From Kordia jejudonensis (lineage in GTDB: Bacteria > Bacteroidota > Bacteroidia > Flavobacteriales > Flavobacteriaceae), in NCBI RefSeq assembly GCF_001005315.1, contig NZ_LBMG01000013.1:61944-125943 (forward strand): 64,000 nucleotides of DNA. Reading direction: 5' to 3'. Within the stretch, counting starts at the first letter, position 1; every line of letters begins with the position of its first letter. The position numbers and the translations under genes are program-made. This document shows, piece after piece, positions 36,059 through 44,712 of the stretch. Under the pieces are notes generated by a model. It had not been told where the DNA came from. It did no database searches and saw only the letters and a list, made by a program, of their open reading frames with translations.

Positions 36059-37960
36059 ATGAAAACCAAGAAAAGTACCTTATACAGCTGGCTTTTGCTG
36101 CTGTGTATTAGTTTGACAATGAATGTTGCCAATGCACAATTGACTGTGTCGGCAACAGGAAGTAAAATTTTAGAAAACGGAAATCCAATCACACTTCGTG
36201 GTGTCAATTTTGGAAATTGGCTCCTTTGGGAAGGATACATGATGGATTTAGACGTTGATGGCATTAAATCACATTCACAGATTAGAGCAGGTTTGAAAGA
36301 TTTGCTAGGAAATAGTGAGTTTTTAGTTAGTAATTTTGAAACAAACTGGCGTAATAAATATATTACGAATGCTGATTTCGCGAAAGCAAAAGAAAAAGGA
36401 TTCAATGTAATTCGCATCCCATTTCATTACAATATGTTTTGGAATGACGCTACAGGAACTACCAAAAATGACGGTTTTGTTTGGCTCGATAAAGCATTGA
36501 GTTGGGCAAATAATAATAATATTTATGTCATTTTTTGTATGCATGCGGCGCCAGGTTATCAAAATCCAGATCATCATTCGGACAATCCAGGGACAACTGT
36601 TGATTTTTGGAATGGCAACTGGAATAACGTGAATATTGCCAAAGCAGTTTGGAAACATATTGCGAAACGTTATAAAAATAGAACAGGAAATCAATGGTTA
36701 GCAGGATATGATTTGCTCAACGAACCTGTATTGGATAACAATAAATACCGACTGAAAAAAGCGTATAAAGAAATGACGGCGTCCATTCGTCAAGAAGATT
36801 CAAATCATTTAATTTTTGCCGAAGGAAACTACTACGGAAGTGATTTTTACGATATGTTAGAACGTTGGGACAGTAAGTTGGTATTTTCCAATCATTACTA
36901 TGGATTGCAAAATGAATCGAATCCAAATCCAGATTTAAATACAATAAAAGCACAAGGCGAAAACTTAAATATTCCGCTCTTTACAGGAGAATTTGGCGAA
37001 AATACAGACACTTGGGTAAAAGCTGCGCGTACCGATTACGATTCACAGAATGTGAGTTGGGCATTTTGGGCATGGAAACGTGAAAATACACCAAGAGCTG
37101 TCTATTCATTTACGAGTCCTGCGAAATGGACAAATAAGATTGCACCATATTTACGAGGCGAATCAGGCATTTCAAGACCTTCTATTAACGAAACGTACAA
37201 TACCTTAAATCAATTGGCAAATAAAGTACAGCTTTCCAATTCGACTTTTGTAAGTTCGTTGCATCAATTATTGATTCCATCAAAACCAATCGGATCGTAT
37301 ATTTGGTTGAAAAATAGTAATAAATATGTTTCTTCCAACAACGGTTCAGGACCTATGACAGCCAATAGAAATGGTGTTGGCGGTTGGGAAAAATTTCAGG
37401 TTATAAGTGCTGGAGATACTAAAATTGCGCTAAAAGGAAATAATAACAAATATGTAAATTCTCAAAATGGAAATTCGCCTCTTACTTGCACGAGCAATAG
37501 TGTTTCTGGTTGGGAATCGTTTGAATGGATTGAAATTAACGGACAAGTAGCACTGAAAGGTTTCAATGGAAAATTTGTAAGTGCCGAAGGCGGATCTTCT
37601 AACGGAATGAACTCAAATCGTGAAACGGCTTCTGGTTGGGAAGTTTTTTCTTGGGGAACCACATCAGCATCTAGAAATGCAAACACCACAGGATTGATTA
37701 CACCACAAATTAACCAACAAATTAAAGCAGACGATTTTACGGTATTTCCGAATCCTACTTCCAATTTGATTAGGTTTGATCTTCCAACGAAATCGACAAA
37801 CTATCGCATCGCAGTTTACAATACTATTGGCGTGCAAGTATTATTGAAAGAAGTCACAACAAATCAGGTTGATATAAGTACACTTGGCGTTGGGAATTAT
37901 TTACTAAACGTGACCGATGAAAATGGTTTGCAGTATAGTAAAATGTTTGTGAAAAAGTGA
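36059..37960 (+). CDS. GH5 glucanase with fascin-like repeats and T9SS domain
   Basis: The 633-residue protein has a signal peptide (ending ANAQ) and a GH5 barrel (about 28-385). LRGVNFGNW, NVIRIPFHY, the acid/base E222 in LLNEP and the nucleophile E311 in TGEFGE are present. Three fascin-like repeats follow (about 412-540, NSNKYVSSNNGSGPMTANRN and alike), then a type A sorting domain (about 555-633). The repeats are the same kind as in the alginate lyase at 19144. It would cut beta-glucan outside the cell. The GH5 subfamily cannot be assigned by eye. Confidence 0.88.
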   Translation: MKTKKSTLYSWLLLLCISLTMNVANAQLTVSATGSKILENGNPITLRGVNFGNWLLWEGYMMDLDVDGIKSHSQIRAGLKDLLGNSEFLVSNFETNWRNKYITNADFAKAKEKGFNVIRIPFHYNMFWNDATGTTKNDGFVWLDKALSWANNNNIYVIFCMHAAPGYQNPDHHSDNPGTTVDFWNGNWNNVNIAKAVWKHIAKRYKNRTGNQWLAGYDLLNEPVLDNNKYRLKKAYKEMTASIRQEDSNHLIFAEGNYYGSDFYDMLERWDSKLVFSNHYYGLQNESNPNPDLNTIKAQGENLNIPLFTGEFGENTDTWVKAARTDYDSQNVSWAFWAWKRENTPRAVYSFTSPAKWTNKIAPYLRGESGISRPSINETYNTLNQLANKVQLSNSTFVSSLHQLLIPSKPIGSYIWLKNSNKYVSSNNGSGPMTANRNGVGGWEKFQVISAGDTKIALKGNNNKYVNSQNGNSPLTCTSNSVSGWESFEWIEINGQVALKGFNGKFVSAEGGSSNGMNSNRETASGWEVFSWGTTSASRNANTTGLITPQINQQIKADDFTVFPNPTSNLIRFDLPTKSTNYRIAVYNTIGVQVLLKEVTTNQVDISTLGVGNYLLNVTDENGLQYSKMFVKK

Positions 37961-37981
37961 TATATTAGTATCGTTTGAAGC

Positions 37982-38107
37982 AATTGAGGCTGTCATAGAA
38001 GCTTTTAAAAACGTTATTCTGAACTTGATGCTGAATTTCATGAAGCTGATTTTTAGCTGTTATGAGAAATCGAATACGTTTTTTTGACTTTTTTGACAAC
38101 CTCAATT
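37982..38107. repeat. MITE-like element with 14-bp inverted ends
   Basis: AATTGAGGCTGTCA (37982-37995) and TGACAACCTCAATT (38094-38107) are inverted repeats with one mismatch. Inside them AAAACGTTATTC and GAATACGTTTTT pair again, so most of the 126 bp could fold. The core TTCTGAACTTGATGCTGAA resembles intergenic repeats seen in Flavobacteria. No coding content is seen. Confidence 0.45.
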
Positions 38108-38184
38108 ACTTTTTTTAGTGTAACGGTCATGGTTAGAGATTTGTACCGAACACTATTTTATATTTTAAATAAAAACCACCATTC

Positions 38185-39774
38185 ATGCTCGGATTATTTT
38201 CTTTTATTGGATTTACAGCCTTGGTTGCTGTCATTTCATATGTTGCCACACGTTCCACCGATGAAACATCTTCGGATGGTTATTTTTTAGGCGGAAGAAG
38301 TCTCACAGGAATCGTCATTGCGGGTTCGTTATTGTTGACGAATCTTTCTACAGAACAAATTGTAGGCTTGAACGGTTCGGCATATAAAGAAGGAATTTTG
38401 GTCATGGCTTGGGAAACGTTGGCGGCAATTGCAATGGTAATTACCGCTATCTTTTTGTTACCTAGATATTTAAAAGGCGGAATTACGACGATTCCGACAT
38501 TTTTAGAACGACGATACAATACTACTACCAAAGCATTAACGTCAGGATTATTCCTTACCGGATATGTGGTGGTGTTATTGCCTATCGTATTATATTCAGG
38601 AGCCTTGGCAATTAACGGAATGTTTGATATTCCAGAGTTGTTAGGCGTTTCTAAAACAACCGCTTTGTGGATTTCTGTATTTGCAATCGGAATTGCAGGT
38701 TCTATTTATGCTATTTTTGGCGGTTTGAAAGCAGTGGCGGTTTCCGATACAATTAATGCGGTTGGATTGTTAATTGGCGGTTTGATGATTCCGTATTTTG
38801 GTTTAAGAGAAATTGGAAACGGAAGTGTTTCTGATGGAATTGCTACCTTAATGGCTGAAAATCCTGAAAAGTTTGATGCCATTGGAAATACAGAATCGTC
38901 CATTCCTTTTGCGACTATTTTTACGGGAATGATGTTGGTACAGTTGTTTTATTGGGGAACGAATCAGGCAATTATTCAACGTGCATTGGGCGCAAAAAAC
39001 TTAAAAGAAGGACAAAAAGGATTGTTGTTTGCTTCATTTATTAAAATATTAGGTCCATTGATTGTAGTAGTACCAGGAATTATTGCTTTTCATTTATTTC
39101 AAGGAAATTTAGCAAATGCTGATGAAGCTTATCCTGAACTGGTTACAAAAGTATTGCCTGCTTCATTAGTTGGCTTTTTTGCAGCAGTGTTGTTTGGTGC
39201 TATTTTGAGTTCGTTTAATAGTGCGCTGAACAGTTCTGTAACACTTTTTGGAGTAGATATTTACAAGGAATTCATCAATAAAGAAGCAACGGAGAAACAA
39301 ATTGTAAAAGCTGGAAAGTTGTTTGGTGTGTTTTTGGCGATGTTAGCCATGTTTGTTGCACCATTCATCGCAAATGCACCTGATGGACTTTTTGGGTATT
39401 TGCAAGAGGTAAACGGTTGTTATAGCATTCCAATTTTGACGATTATTATTGTAGGATATGCAACAAAGTACGTTCCAGCGAAAGCGGCAAATATTGCCAT
39501 CGTTTTAGGAGCTGTATTCTATATTTTGAGTCAATTTGTACTAAAACCATATGTGTTTGGAAAAGATAATTATCCGCATTTTTTACATGTAATGGCAATT
39601 TTGTTTGTAATTAATATTATCATCATGTTATTGATTGGAAAGTTTTCTCCAAGAACCATCGCATACGAACAAAAATTTACGGAAGAGGTAGATATTACGC
39701 CTTGGAAACACGCAAAATCTATTGGTATTATCGTTATTTTGATTGTAGTGAGCAGTTTTGTGTATTTTTCGTAA
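38185..39774 (+). CDS. sodium:solute symporter (SSS/SLC5 family)
   Basis: The 529-residue integral membrane protein has about 13-14 segments. The family motifs include the early GGRSLTGIVIAGSLLLTNLSTEQIVGLNG and the later LFGAILSSFNSALNSSVTLFGVDIY. SLC5-type carriers bring in sugars or carboxylates with Na+. Placed at the end of the beta-glucan locus, it probably imports glucose or a short glucan product across the inner membrane (inference). A TTTG (38140-38143) and TA-rich box about 15-17 bp later may be its own promoter. Confidence 0.88.
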   Translation: MLGLFSFIGFTALVAVISYVATRSTDETSSDGYFLGGRSLTGIVIAGSLLLTNLSTEQIVGLNGSAYKEGILVMAWETLAAIAMVITAIFLLPRYLKGGITTIPTFLERRYNTTTKALTSGLFLTGYVVVLLPIVLYSGALAINGMFDIPELLGVSKTTALWISVFAIGIAGSIYAIFGGLKAVAVSDTINAVGLLIGGLMIPYFGLREIGNGSVSDGIATLMAENPEKFDAIGNTESSIPFATIFTGMMLVQLFYWGTNQAIIQRALGAKNLKEGQKGLLFASFIKILGPLIVVVPGIIAFHLFQGNLANADEAYPELVTKVLPASLVGFFAAVLFGAILSSFNSALNSSVTLFGVDIYKEFINKEATEKQIVKAGKLFGVFLAMLAMFVAPFIANAPDGLFGYLQEVNGCYSIPILTIIIVGYATKYVPAKAANIAIVLGAVFYILSQFVLKPYVFGKDNYPHFLHVMAILFVINIIIMLLIGKFSPRTIAYEQKFTEEVDITPWKHAKSIGIIVILIVVSSFVYFS

Positions 39775-39810
39775 TGCGCTTTTATGCTACGTTATTCCAT
39801 TGCGTATGTG

Positions 39811-40455
39811 TCATTTTGGTACATCTGGAAAGTTTAAGAGTTTTTCCTCTTCTAAAATAGCAATGGTTAATTTTACATAGTCACTTACGGATTTGTCAAT
39901 AGATACAGGATCGATAATGTCTATATAGCCTTTCCAAAGTAGTTCTCTGTCTTTCGTTGGACAAATGCAATACATGGAAGTTTCCGAGTGATATATGGTA
40001 TATTCATCATAATACTCTGGATTGTAATAGATGTCTTGGTATTTTACATATTCTTCTGCAAAACCTCTATACGTTTCTTTGCGATCGTGATACTTGTTTT
40101 TGTACATAACTTTGTCTTCAACACCAATCACTTTTGAAAGAATGATAGCATCAAAACTATTTTGCAAAAGTTTTTCTTCTAGTTCATTGAGTTCTTTTAG
40201 CGTCACTTTTTTTGTTTTAAAACTGGCATAGGGTAAGTCTAAACTCGCCACGGCTTCTGTACCTCTGAGTTCAAATTCTTGTTTGAGTTCGTTTTCAAAC
40301 TGTTTTCGTGCTTTTTCATTTGAAGTTAGTCCCACAATTAAGACTTTTTGTGGCTCGTAGTATTCTATATCAGGATTTTTCCAATAGTCAACCAATGTTG
40401 TACTGGTACAACTTGTGAGTAGTATGGAAATTAGAAGTATAGCAAATCGTTTCAT
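39811..40455 (-). CDS. hypothetical lipoprotein, paralogue A
   Basis: The 214-residue lipoprotein (lipobox LLTSC) is clearly paralogous to the one encoded at 40921-41562. Shared pieces include DYWKNPDI / SDWKNPDI, IVGLT, and the unusual YCICPTKDRELLWKGYIDI near the C-terminus. I do not recognise a named family. The N-terminal part (WKNP ... VLIVGLTSNEKARKQFENEL) resembles DUF4136-like envelope lipoproteins in layout. It is the distal gene of the minus-strand run from the stress-protein cluster. Confidence 0.75.
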   Translation of the reverse strand: MKRFAILLISILLTSCTSTTLVDYWKNPDIEYYEPQKVLIVGLTSNEKARKQFENELKQEFELRGTEAVASLDLPYASFKTKKVTLKELNELEEKLLQNSFDAIILSKVIGVEDKVMYKNKYHDRKETYRGFAEEYVKYQDIYYNPEYYDEYTIYHSETSMYCICPTKDRELLWKGYIDIIDPVSIDKSVSDYVKLTIAILEEEKLLNFPDVPK

Positions 40456-40467
40456 GAGCTTGTTTTT

Positions 40468-40911
40468 TTAGTGGTTTTTATCAAATAATGTTCTAAACTT
40501 TTCTTCTTTTTTAATTTCCTTTATGATGTCAAATATTTGCGTTTTCAACATGCGGTAATTTTCTAAAAACGCTAATGTCTCAACTTTTAAATCGCGGTGT
40601 GTGTCTTTGTATTTTTTTTCATCTACGGGTTGATTTATTCCATCGACCATAATTTTGAGTTCTCTTTCATGCGTTGTTACAGCTTCAATGAGCGTATTTG
40701 TTCTTCGTTGCGATCTATTGAGTACGTCTATGATTTCTTTTTCATTAGAGAATACGTCTAGTTCAGATAATGGTACTGAGAATGTTTGCAATAGATTTCC
40801 AAAAAAGAAGTGTTCATCTTTTATAAAGTTTAATTCAGAAAGCCAGTTGAGTGAATCTTCGTGCATTTCTTCAGGGCTTAGCCATTTGATGTAATGTATT
40901 TGTGTTTCCAT
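40468..40911 (-). CDS. hypothetical cytoplasmic helical protein
   Basis: The 147-residue protein has no signal peptide. It is helical, with likely coiled coil over about 55-140 (charged, IIDVLNRSQRRTNTLIEAV and EKKYKDTHRDLKVETLAFLE). It lies between the two paralogous lipoprotein genes with gaps of about 10 bp, so the three are surely one transcript. No function can be read from the sequence. Confidence 0.65.
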   Translation of the reverse strand: METQIHYIKWLSPEEMHEDSLNWLSELNFIKDEHFFFGNLLQTFSVPLSELDVFSNEKEIIDVLNRSQRRTNTLIEAVTTHERELKIMVDGINQPVDEKKYKDTHRDLKVETLAFLENYRMLKTQIFDIIKEIKKEEKFRTLFDKNH

Positions 40912-40920
40912 AATTGTTAA

Positions 40921-41562
40921 TTATTTGCTTGTTTTTGAAGGAATTAGTTGTTGGTTTTCTAATTTTAATAGAATAAGTTTTACGTAACGATCAATCGTTT
41001 TATCAATTGCTTTTTTATCCGAAACTTCTATATAGCCTTTCCAAAGTAACTCTCTTTCTTTTGTAGGACAAATACAATATAAAGTTGCTTCCAAGTGGTA
41101 AATTTTATATTCTTTGTAATAATCTGTATTGAATAAAAAGTTTTGTGAGGTTATGAAATCTTCTTTGAAGTTTTGAGAAGCTTCTCCGCCATTGTACTGG
41201 CTTTTTTTGTAGGTAACTTTTTCTTCAACTCTTATAATTTTGCTAAATAGAATCGTGTCAAATCCATCTTCAAGAAGTTTTTTTTCTACGGCATCAAGTT
41301 GTTGTTTCGATTGTTTTTTTGTACTAAAGTCTGATGTTAAAAAATTGATACTTTTAAACGCTTCCAAATTTCGCTCCGTGAGTGCTTCTTGGAGTTGTTT
41401 TTCAAATAGCATTCTAGCTTCATCATGTGTGGTAAGTCCCACAATAAATACCTTTGACGGAACATACAAATCTATGTCAGGATTTTTCCAATCGCTCGCA
41501 AGTTTTACACTAGAACAGCTTTCCAACAGGAATAAAAAGAGTATACATAAGAGACGTTTCAT
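40921..41562 (-). CDS. hypothetical lipoprotein, paralogue B
   Basis: The 213-residue lipoprotein has the lipobox LLESC and is paralogous to the product of 39811-40455. Both have a WKNPDI motif after the lipid anchor, a central acidic helix and YCICPTKERELLWKGYIEV. Two conserved cysteines in YCIC may bind metal or form a disulfide (inference). It is probably transcribed with the universal stress gene upstream. Confidence 0.75.
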   Translation of the reverse strand: MKRLLCILFLFLLESCSSVKLASDWKNPDIDLYVPSKVFIVGLTTHDEARMLFEKQLQEALTERNLEAFKSINFLTSDFSTKKQSKQQLDAVEKKLLEDGFDTILFSKIIRVEEKVTYKKSQYNGGEASQNFKEDFITSQNFLFNTDYYKEYKIYHLEATLYCICPTKERELLWKGYIEVSDKKAIDKTIDRYVKLILLKLENQQLIPSKTSK

Positions 41563-41579
41563 CGGTGTTACTTTTTGGT

Positions 41580-41732
41580 TTAAATTCTAATTTTTTCTAC
41601 ACTTGTTAGCTTCGGAACTACGACATTCCATTGGTATGTATCTTCTATTTTTACTCTAAAAGCATTTAAAGCAGAAGGTTCTCCGTGAATTAGGTATACT
41701 TTTTCAGCAATGTTTTTGAAGTATTGCTTCAT
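41580..41732 (-). pseudogene. C-terminal remnant of an MBL-fold (beta-CASP) nuclease
   Basis: The 50-codon piece reads KVYLIHGEPSALNAFRVKIE and then a W-V-VPKL ending. This is the typical C-terminus of beta-CASP metallo-beta-lactamase-fold RNA nucleases, which have about 450 residues. All metal-binding and catalytic parts are absent. It is in frame with, and separated by one TAA (41744-41742) from, the small protein fragment upstream, so a deletion has probably joined two genes. Confidence 0.65.
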
Positions 41733-41741
41733 TTGGTGTTT

Positions 41742-41927
41742 TTAACGTTCCAAATATTTACGATCCTGAACTACGTCTTGTGGACCACCTTTTTGCCGTG
41801 TTCCAGCACCTCCATGCGGACGAAAGTGTTCTATATTTGAATGGATTGTTTGTAAGGTTTCTTGATCATTTTGTAGTGTAATGACAAGTGCTTTTTCTTT
41901 ATCTAACCAAATTCCTGTTTTTTTCAT
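41742..41927 (-). pseudogene. N-terminal fragment of a conserved stress-cluster protein
   Basis: The 61 residues start MKKTGIWLDKEKALVITLQN and include GGAGTRQKGGPQDVVQDRKY. This looks like the N-terminus of a longer Bacteroidetes protein related to host-attachment/eRF1-like domains. That assignment is from memory and moderate. The reading frame stops at a TAA where a GAA would let it run on into the MBL remnant (KHQMKQYFKNIAEKV). It lies 12 bp after the first universal stress gene. Confidence 0.5.
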
Positions 41928-41939
41928 GACATCATTTTT

Positions 41940-42788
41940 TTAGTTTCTTAAATCATGCATTACTAATATTGGTACTTTAAAGTCTGTAACTTCTTTTACC
42001 ATCGCATTGGTTAAAATGCTTCCAAAAAAGACATGCTTTTTATTTATAAAAGCAACCATGTCACTCTTTCTACTTTCTATAAATATGCGTACGGCTTCTG
42101 ATACGGAGTATTGGGATAAGAAGTGAAACGAATACGAAATGTTTTCAAAAATTTCTTCTAGCATTGCTTGTCGCTCTTTTTGTTCTTTGTTCAATTCTCT
42201 ATTCGAAACATGTAACACAGCAACATTGGCATTGCATTTTTGAGCAATATCGGTTACATAGTATAGTTCTCTTCTTTTGAAATGAGTTTTGTAGCTCGTC
42301 GGAAATACAATTTCTTTAGGTAGCGTATGTGTAGCATTTTCAGGAATAACCATTACGGGACAGTTGCGCACTTTTTCCATGGCATACATAGCATTGCTTC
42401 CAAAAATAGCTTCGCTGCTATTTGTTTTTCCTTTGTTTCCCATAATGACAATCTCGATATCTTTTTTTTCAACGATATTTTTGATGGCTTCTATGACATC
42501 ATTGAACACTGAAATGATATGAAATTCATGCTTAGGATTGTCTGCATCACTTTGCTTGAGTAAATCTAATATGTTGCTTAATTCTTTTTCAGAATCTTGT
42601 TTAGCAGCTTCATACGATTCACTTCCTTCAACCATGTTCAGTAGGCTATCCATTAAGTTTTTTGACGCTGAAAAGACATTTAGAATGTAAAAATCGCATT
42701 CGTCATCTGCATACAATCGGGTCGCATATTTTAGTGCAAGCCAAGCATTTTTAGAGAAATCTGTAGGTACTAATATTTTGCGTTTCAT
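41940..42788 (-). CDS. universal stress protein, two UspA domains (1)
   Basis: The 282-residue protein has two UspA-like halves. The first half (about 1-150) starts KRKILVPTDFSKNAWLALKY and has IVIMGNKGKTNSSEAIFGSNA and NCPVMVIPE, the ATP-loop pattern G-2x-G-9x-G(S/T). The second half (about 155-282) is more diverged and ends VPILVMHD. It is the third of three tandem paralogues on this strand. A TGAT-ATAT-GTCA site lies 79 bp upstream of its start. Confidence 0.88.
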   Translation of the reverse strand: MKRKILVPTDFSKNAWLALKYATRLYADDECDFYILNVFSASKNLMDSLLNMVEGSESYEAAKQDSEKELSNILDLLKQSDADNPKHEFHIISVFNDVIEAIKNIVEKKDIEIVIMGNKGKTNSSEAIFGSNAMYAMEKVRNCPVMVIPENATHTLPKEIVFPTSYKTHFKRRELYYVTDIAQKCNANVAVLHVSNRELNKEQKERQAMLEEIFENISYSFHFLSQYSVSEAVRIFIESRKSDMVAFINKKHVFFGSILTNAMVKEVTDFKVPILVMHDLRN

Positions 42789-42835
42789 AGTAAGTAGTTT
42801 TTTGATTTATAAAACTTGTTTAAACGAGTTTATAT

Positions 42836-42878
42836 TAAAAATACGCGTCTTCCCCTGAAATTACTATGATATATGTCA
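42836..42878 (-). promoter_or_regulatory. Crp/Fnr-like site and -7 box before USP 1
   Basis: On the minus strand TGAC-ATAT-ATCA (42878-42867) is centred 33 bp before TATTTTTA (42843-42836), a TAnnTTTG-like -7 box. This is the arrangement expected for an activator bound near -41. Confidence 0.6.
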
Positions 42879-42880
42879 GC

Positions 42881-43708
42881 TTACTCAGGAATCACTAAAA
42901 ACGGTATTGTAGGGTGAAATCCTATTTTTTTAATTATAGGTTCACGTGTAATTCGTTCAATAAAACTGTGCGAATAGTAAATCATTGCTAAGATGTCAAT
43001 TTCCAGTTCTTCAATGAAATTTGTGATTCCTTGCGCTTTGCTCGTATAGTTTGGAATCCAATGAAAACTATGTTCGTTATCAACTAAGTATTGTTGTAAC
43101 GTTGTATAGTTCTTTTCTTGTGTTTCCGACAGTTTTTCTTTTTCATTGATATGAACCACTCTAATTTTTGAATGGTACAAATCGGCTAATTTTTTTAGAT
43201 AGTGCAACTCTTTTGCGTCACAATCTCTTTGGTAATCCGTAGGAAAAGCAATTTGTTTCGGAATTTTAAATTCGTAATTGTCAGGAATCATTAACAACGG
43301 ACAATTTTTGATCTTTTTTATGATTTTCGTTGTGTTGCTTCCAAAGAAAATTTCTTTAGCGCCAGTGGCACCTTTGGTTCCCATAATGACCAAATCGATT
43401 TCATATTTTTGTATGGCAGTTTCTACGGCATCATCTAAACTTCCTATATTTAAAATGATTTCAAATTCATGATTTCCATTTGCATTTGTTTCAATGAGTT
43501 TTGTCTTCAAGTCTGCCAAATCTTTCTTAGCATTATCGCGCATTGTTGTCAGTAGCTTGTTGGAAAAACTTGAAACTCTAGACGCTTTTAAATTTGTAGA
43601 ATTTAGAATGTAAAATGTACAGTGTTCGTTTGCGTAAAGTTTTAAAGCATAAATAATTGCACTCCAAGCATTGTCTGAAAAGTCGGTTGGTAAAAGAATT
43701 TTTGTCAT
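42881..43708 (-). CDS. universal stress protein, two UspA domains (2)
   Basis: The 275-residue paralogue starts MTKILLPTDFSDNAWSAIIYAL. The first half has LVIMGTKGATGAKEIFFGSNT and NCPLLMIPD. The second half is diverged and ends PFLVIPE. It has its own Crp/Fnr-like site (TGAT-ATAA-ATCA at 43765-43776). Such tandem USPs in Bacteroidetes are commonly linked to low-oxygen or stationary phase (family knowledge). The ligand is probably a nucleotide. Confidence 0.88.
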   Translation of the reverse strand: MTKILLPTDFSDNAWSAIIYALKLYANEHCTFYILNSTNLKASRVSSFSNKLLTTMRDNAKKDLADLKTKLIETNANGNHEFEIILNIGSLDDAVETAIQKYEIDLVIMGTKGATGAKEIFFGSNTTKIIKKIKNCPLLMIPDNYEFKIPKQIAFPTDYQRDCDAKELHYLKKLADLYHSKIRVVHINEKEKLSETQEKNYTTLQQYLVDNEHSFHWIPNYTSKAQGITNFIEELEIDILAMIYYSHSFIERITREPIIKKIGFHPTIPFLVIPE

Positions 43709-43732
43709 CGTATGTTACTTTAATAGTTCTGT

Positions 43733-43776
43733 TAAAAGTAGCATTTAAATATGCCGTTAAAAATGATATAAATCAG
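43733..43776 (-). promoter_or_regulatory. Crp/Fnr-like site and -7 box before USP 2
   Basis: TGAT-TTAT-ATCA on the minus strand (43776-43765) has two perfect half sites. Its centre is 34 bp from TACTTTTA (43740-43733). Confidence 0.65.
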
Positions 43777-44619
43777 TTATGCCTTTGCAGGAATTACCAA
43801 GAAAGGAATATGTATGTGAAATCCTATTTTATTGATGTTAGAGCCAAAAAACAGATTTTCAAAAAACGATGGTTTGTTATTGATCATCGTTACGATATTG
43901 ATATTGTTTTCTGATTGAAATTCCATAATAGCATCGACTACATTTTCGTTAAAAACCATGCGGAAAGATGAGGATGGAGCTGCAAAAAACATCGCCAATT
44001 TTTGTTTGCTGTTTTCTTGTTCTTCCGATAATTGTTCGCGATAGGAAACATGGAAAAAGTGCAAGTTCGAATTGTATAATTGTACAATATTTTTGATTAC
44101 TTGTAATTGTTCCTCTTGAAAATCAATTTCATAGTCAGAAGGAAACAGTATTTCCTTAGGCGTTGTAAACTCGTACTTACTTGGAATTGCTAACAACGGA
44201 CATGTTGCATTTTTAATTACATGAACCGTATTTGAACCAAACAATATTTCGTCTAAACCTGTGGCTCCTTGTGTTCCCATTACAATCAAATCGATGGTTT
44301 CTTTTTCGCATACATCTTCAATTTCAGCACTTAGCGTATTAAAAGCGGCTCTTTTAGTAAACGTATGTTTTGGATTCGAAAATTCGGTTTCAATTTTTTC
44401 CTGCATGTTTCTCAGTCCTTCTTTTGAAGTTTCTCGCATCGCATCTAACAATCCAAATTGTGCAGCACCAATTTCCATATATTCCACTCGGTACACAATG
44501 GGTGTAAAGGTGTTGAGTAAAATAAATTCACATTCTTTGTCTTTAAATAATTGAACAGCATACTTGATGGCGTTGAATGAATTATTTGAAAAATCGGTGG
44601 GTAAAAGTATTTTTTTCAT
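43777..44619 (-). CDS. universal stress protein, two UspA domains (3)
   Basis: The 280-residue paralogue starts MKKILLPTDFSNNSFNAIKY. It has LIVMGTQGATGLDEILFGSNT with the ATP-loop pattern, and ATCPLLAIPSK. The second half (about 150-280) ends PFLVIPAKA. It is the first of the three genes in transcription order and is divergent from the gene at 44775. The 155-bp divergent region holds one Crp/Fnr-like site for each direction. Confidence 0.88.
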   Translation of the reverse strand: MKKILLPTDFSNNSFNAIKYAVQLFKDKECEFILLNTFTPIVYRVEYMEIGAAQFGLLDAMRETSKEGLRNMQEKIETEFSNPKHTFTKRAAFNTLSAEIEDVCEKETIDLIVMGTQGATGLDEILFGSNTVHVIKNATCPLLAIPSKYEFTTPKEILFPSDYEIDFQEEQLQVIKNIVQLYNSNLHFFHVSYREQLSEEQENSKQKLAMFFAAPSSSFRMVFNENVVDAIMEFQSENNINIVTMINNKPSFFENLFFGSNINKIGFHIHIPFLVIPAKA

Positions 44620-44647
44620 AAACGAACTTGTTAATTAATAGATGACT

Positions 44648-44690
44648 TAAAAGTACATTCATAAATAATTGAAAACTATGGTATAGGTCA
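44648..44690 (-). promoter_or_regulatory. Crp/Fnr-like site and -7 box before USP 3
   Basis: On the minus strand TGAC-CTAT-ACCA (44690-44679), the weakest of the five sites, is centred 33 bp before TACTTTTA (44655-44648). Confidence 0.55.
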
Positions 44691-44712
44691 TGTTTGAAAC
44701 AGAATTCGAATC

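Noticed and set aside
36031..36417. Long minus-strand open frames inside the carbohydrate genes
   Set aside because: They are mirror frames of well-supported proteins and show no domain or start context of their own.
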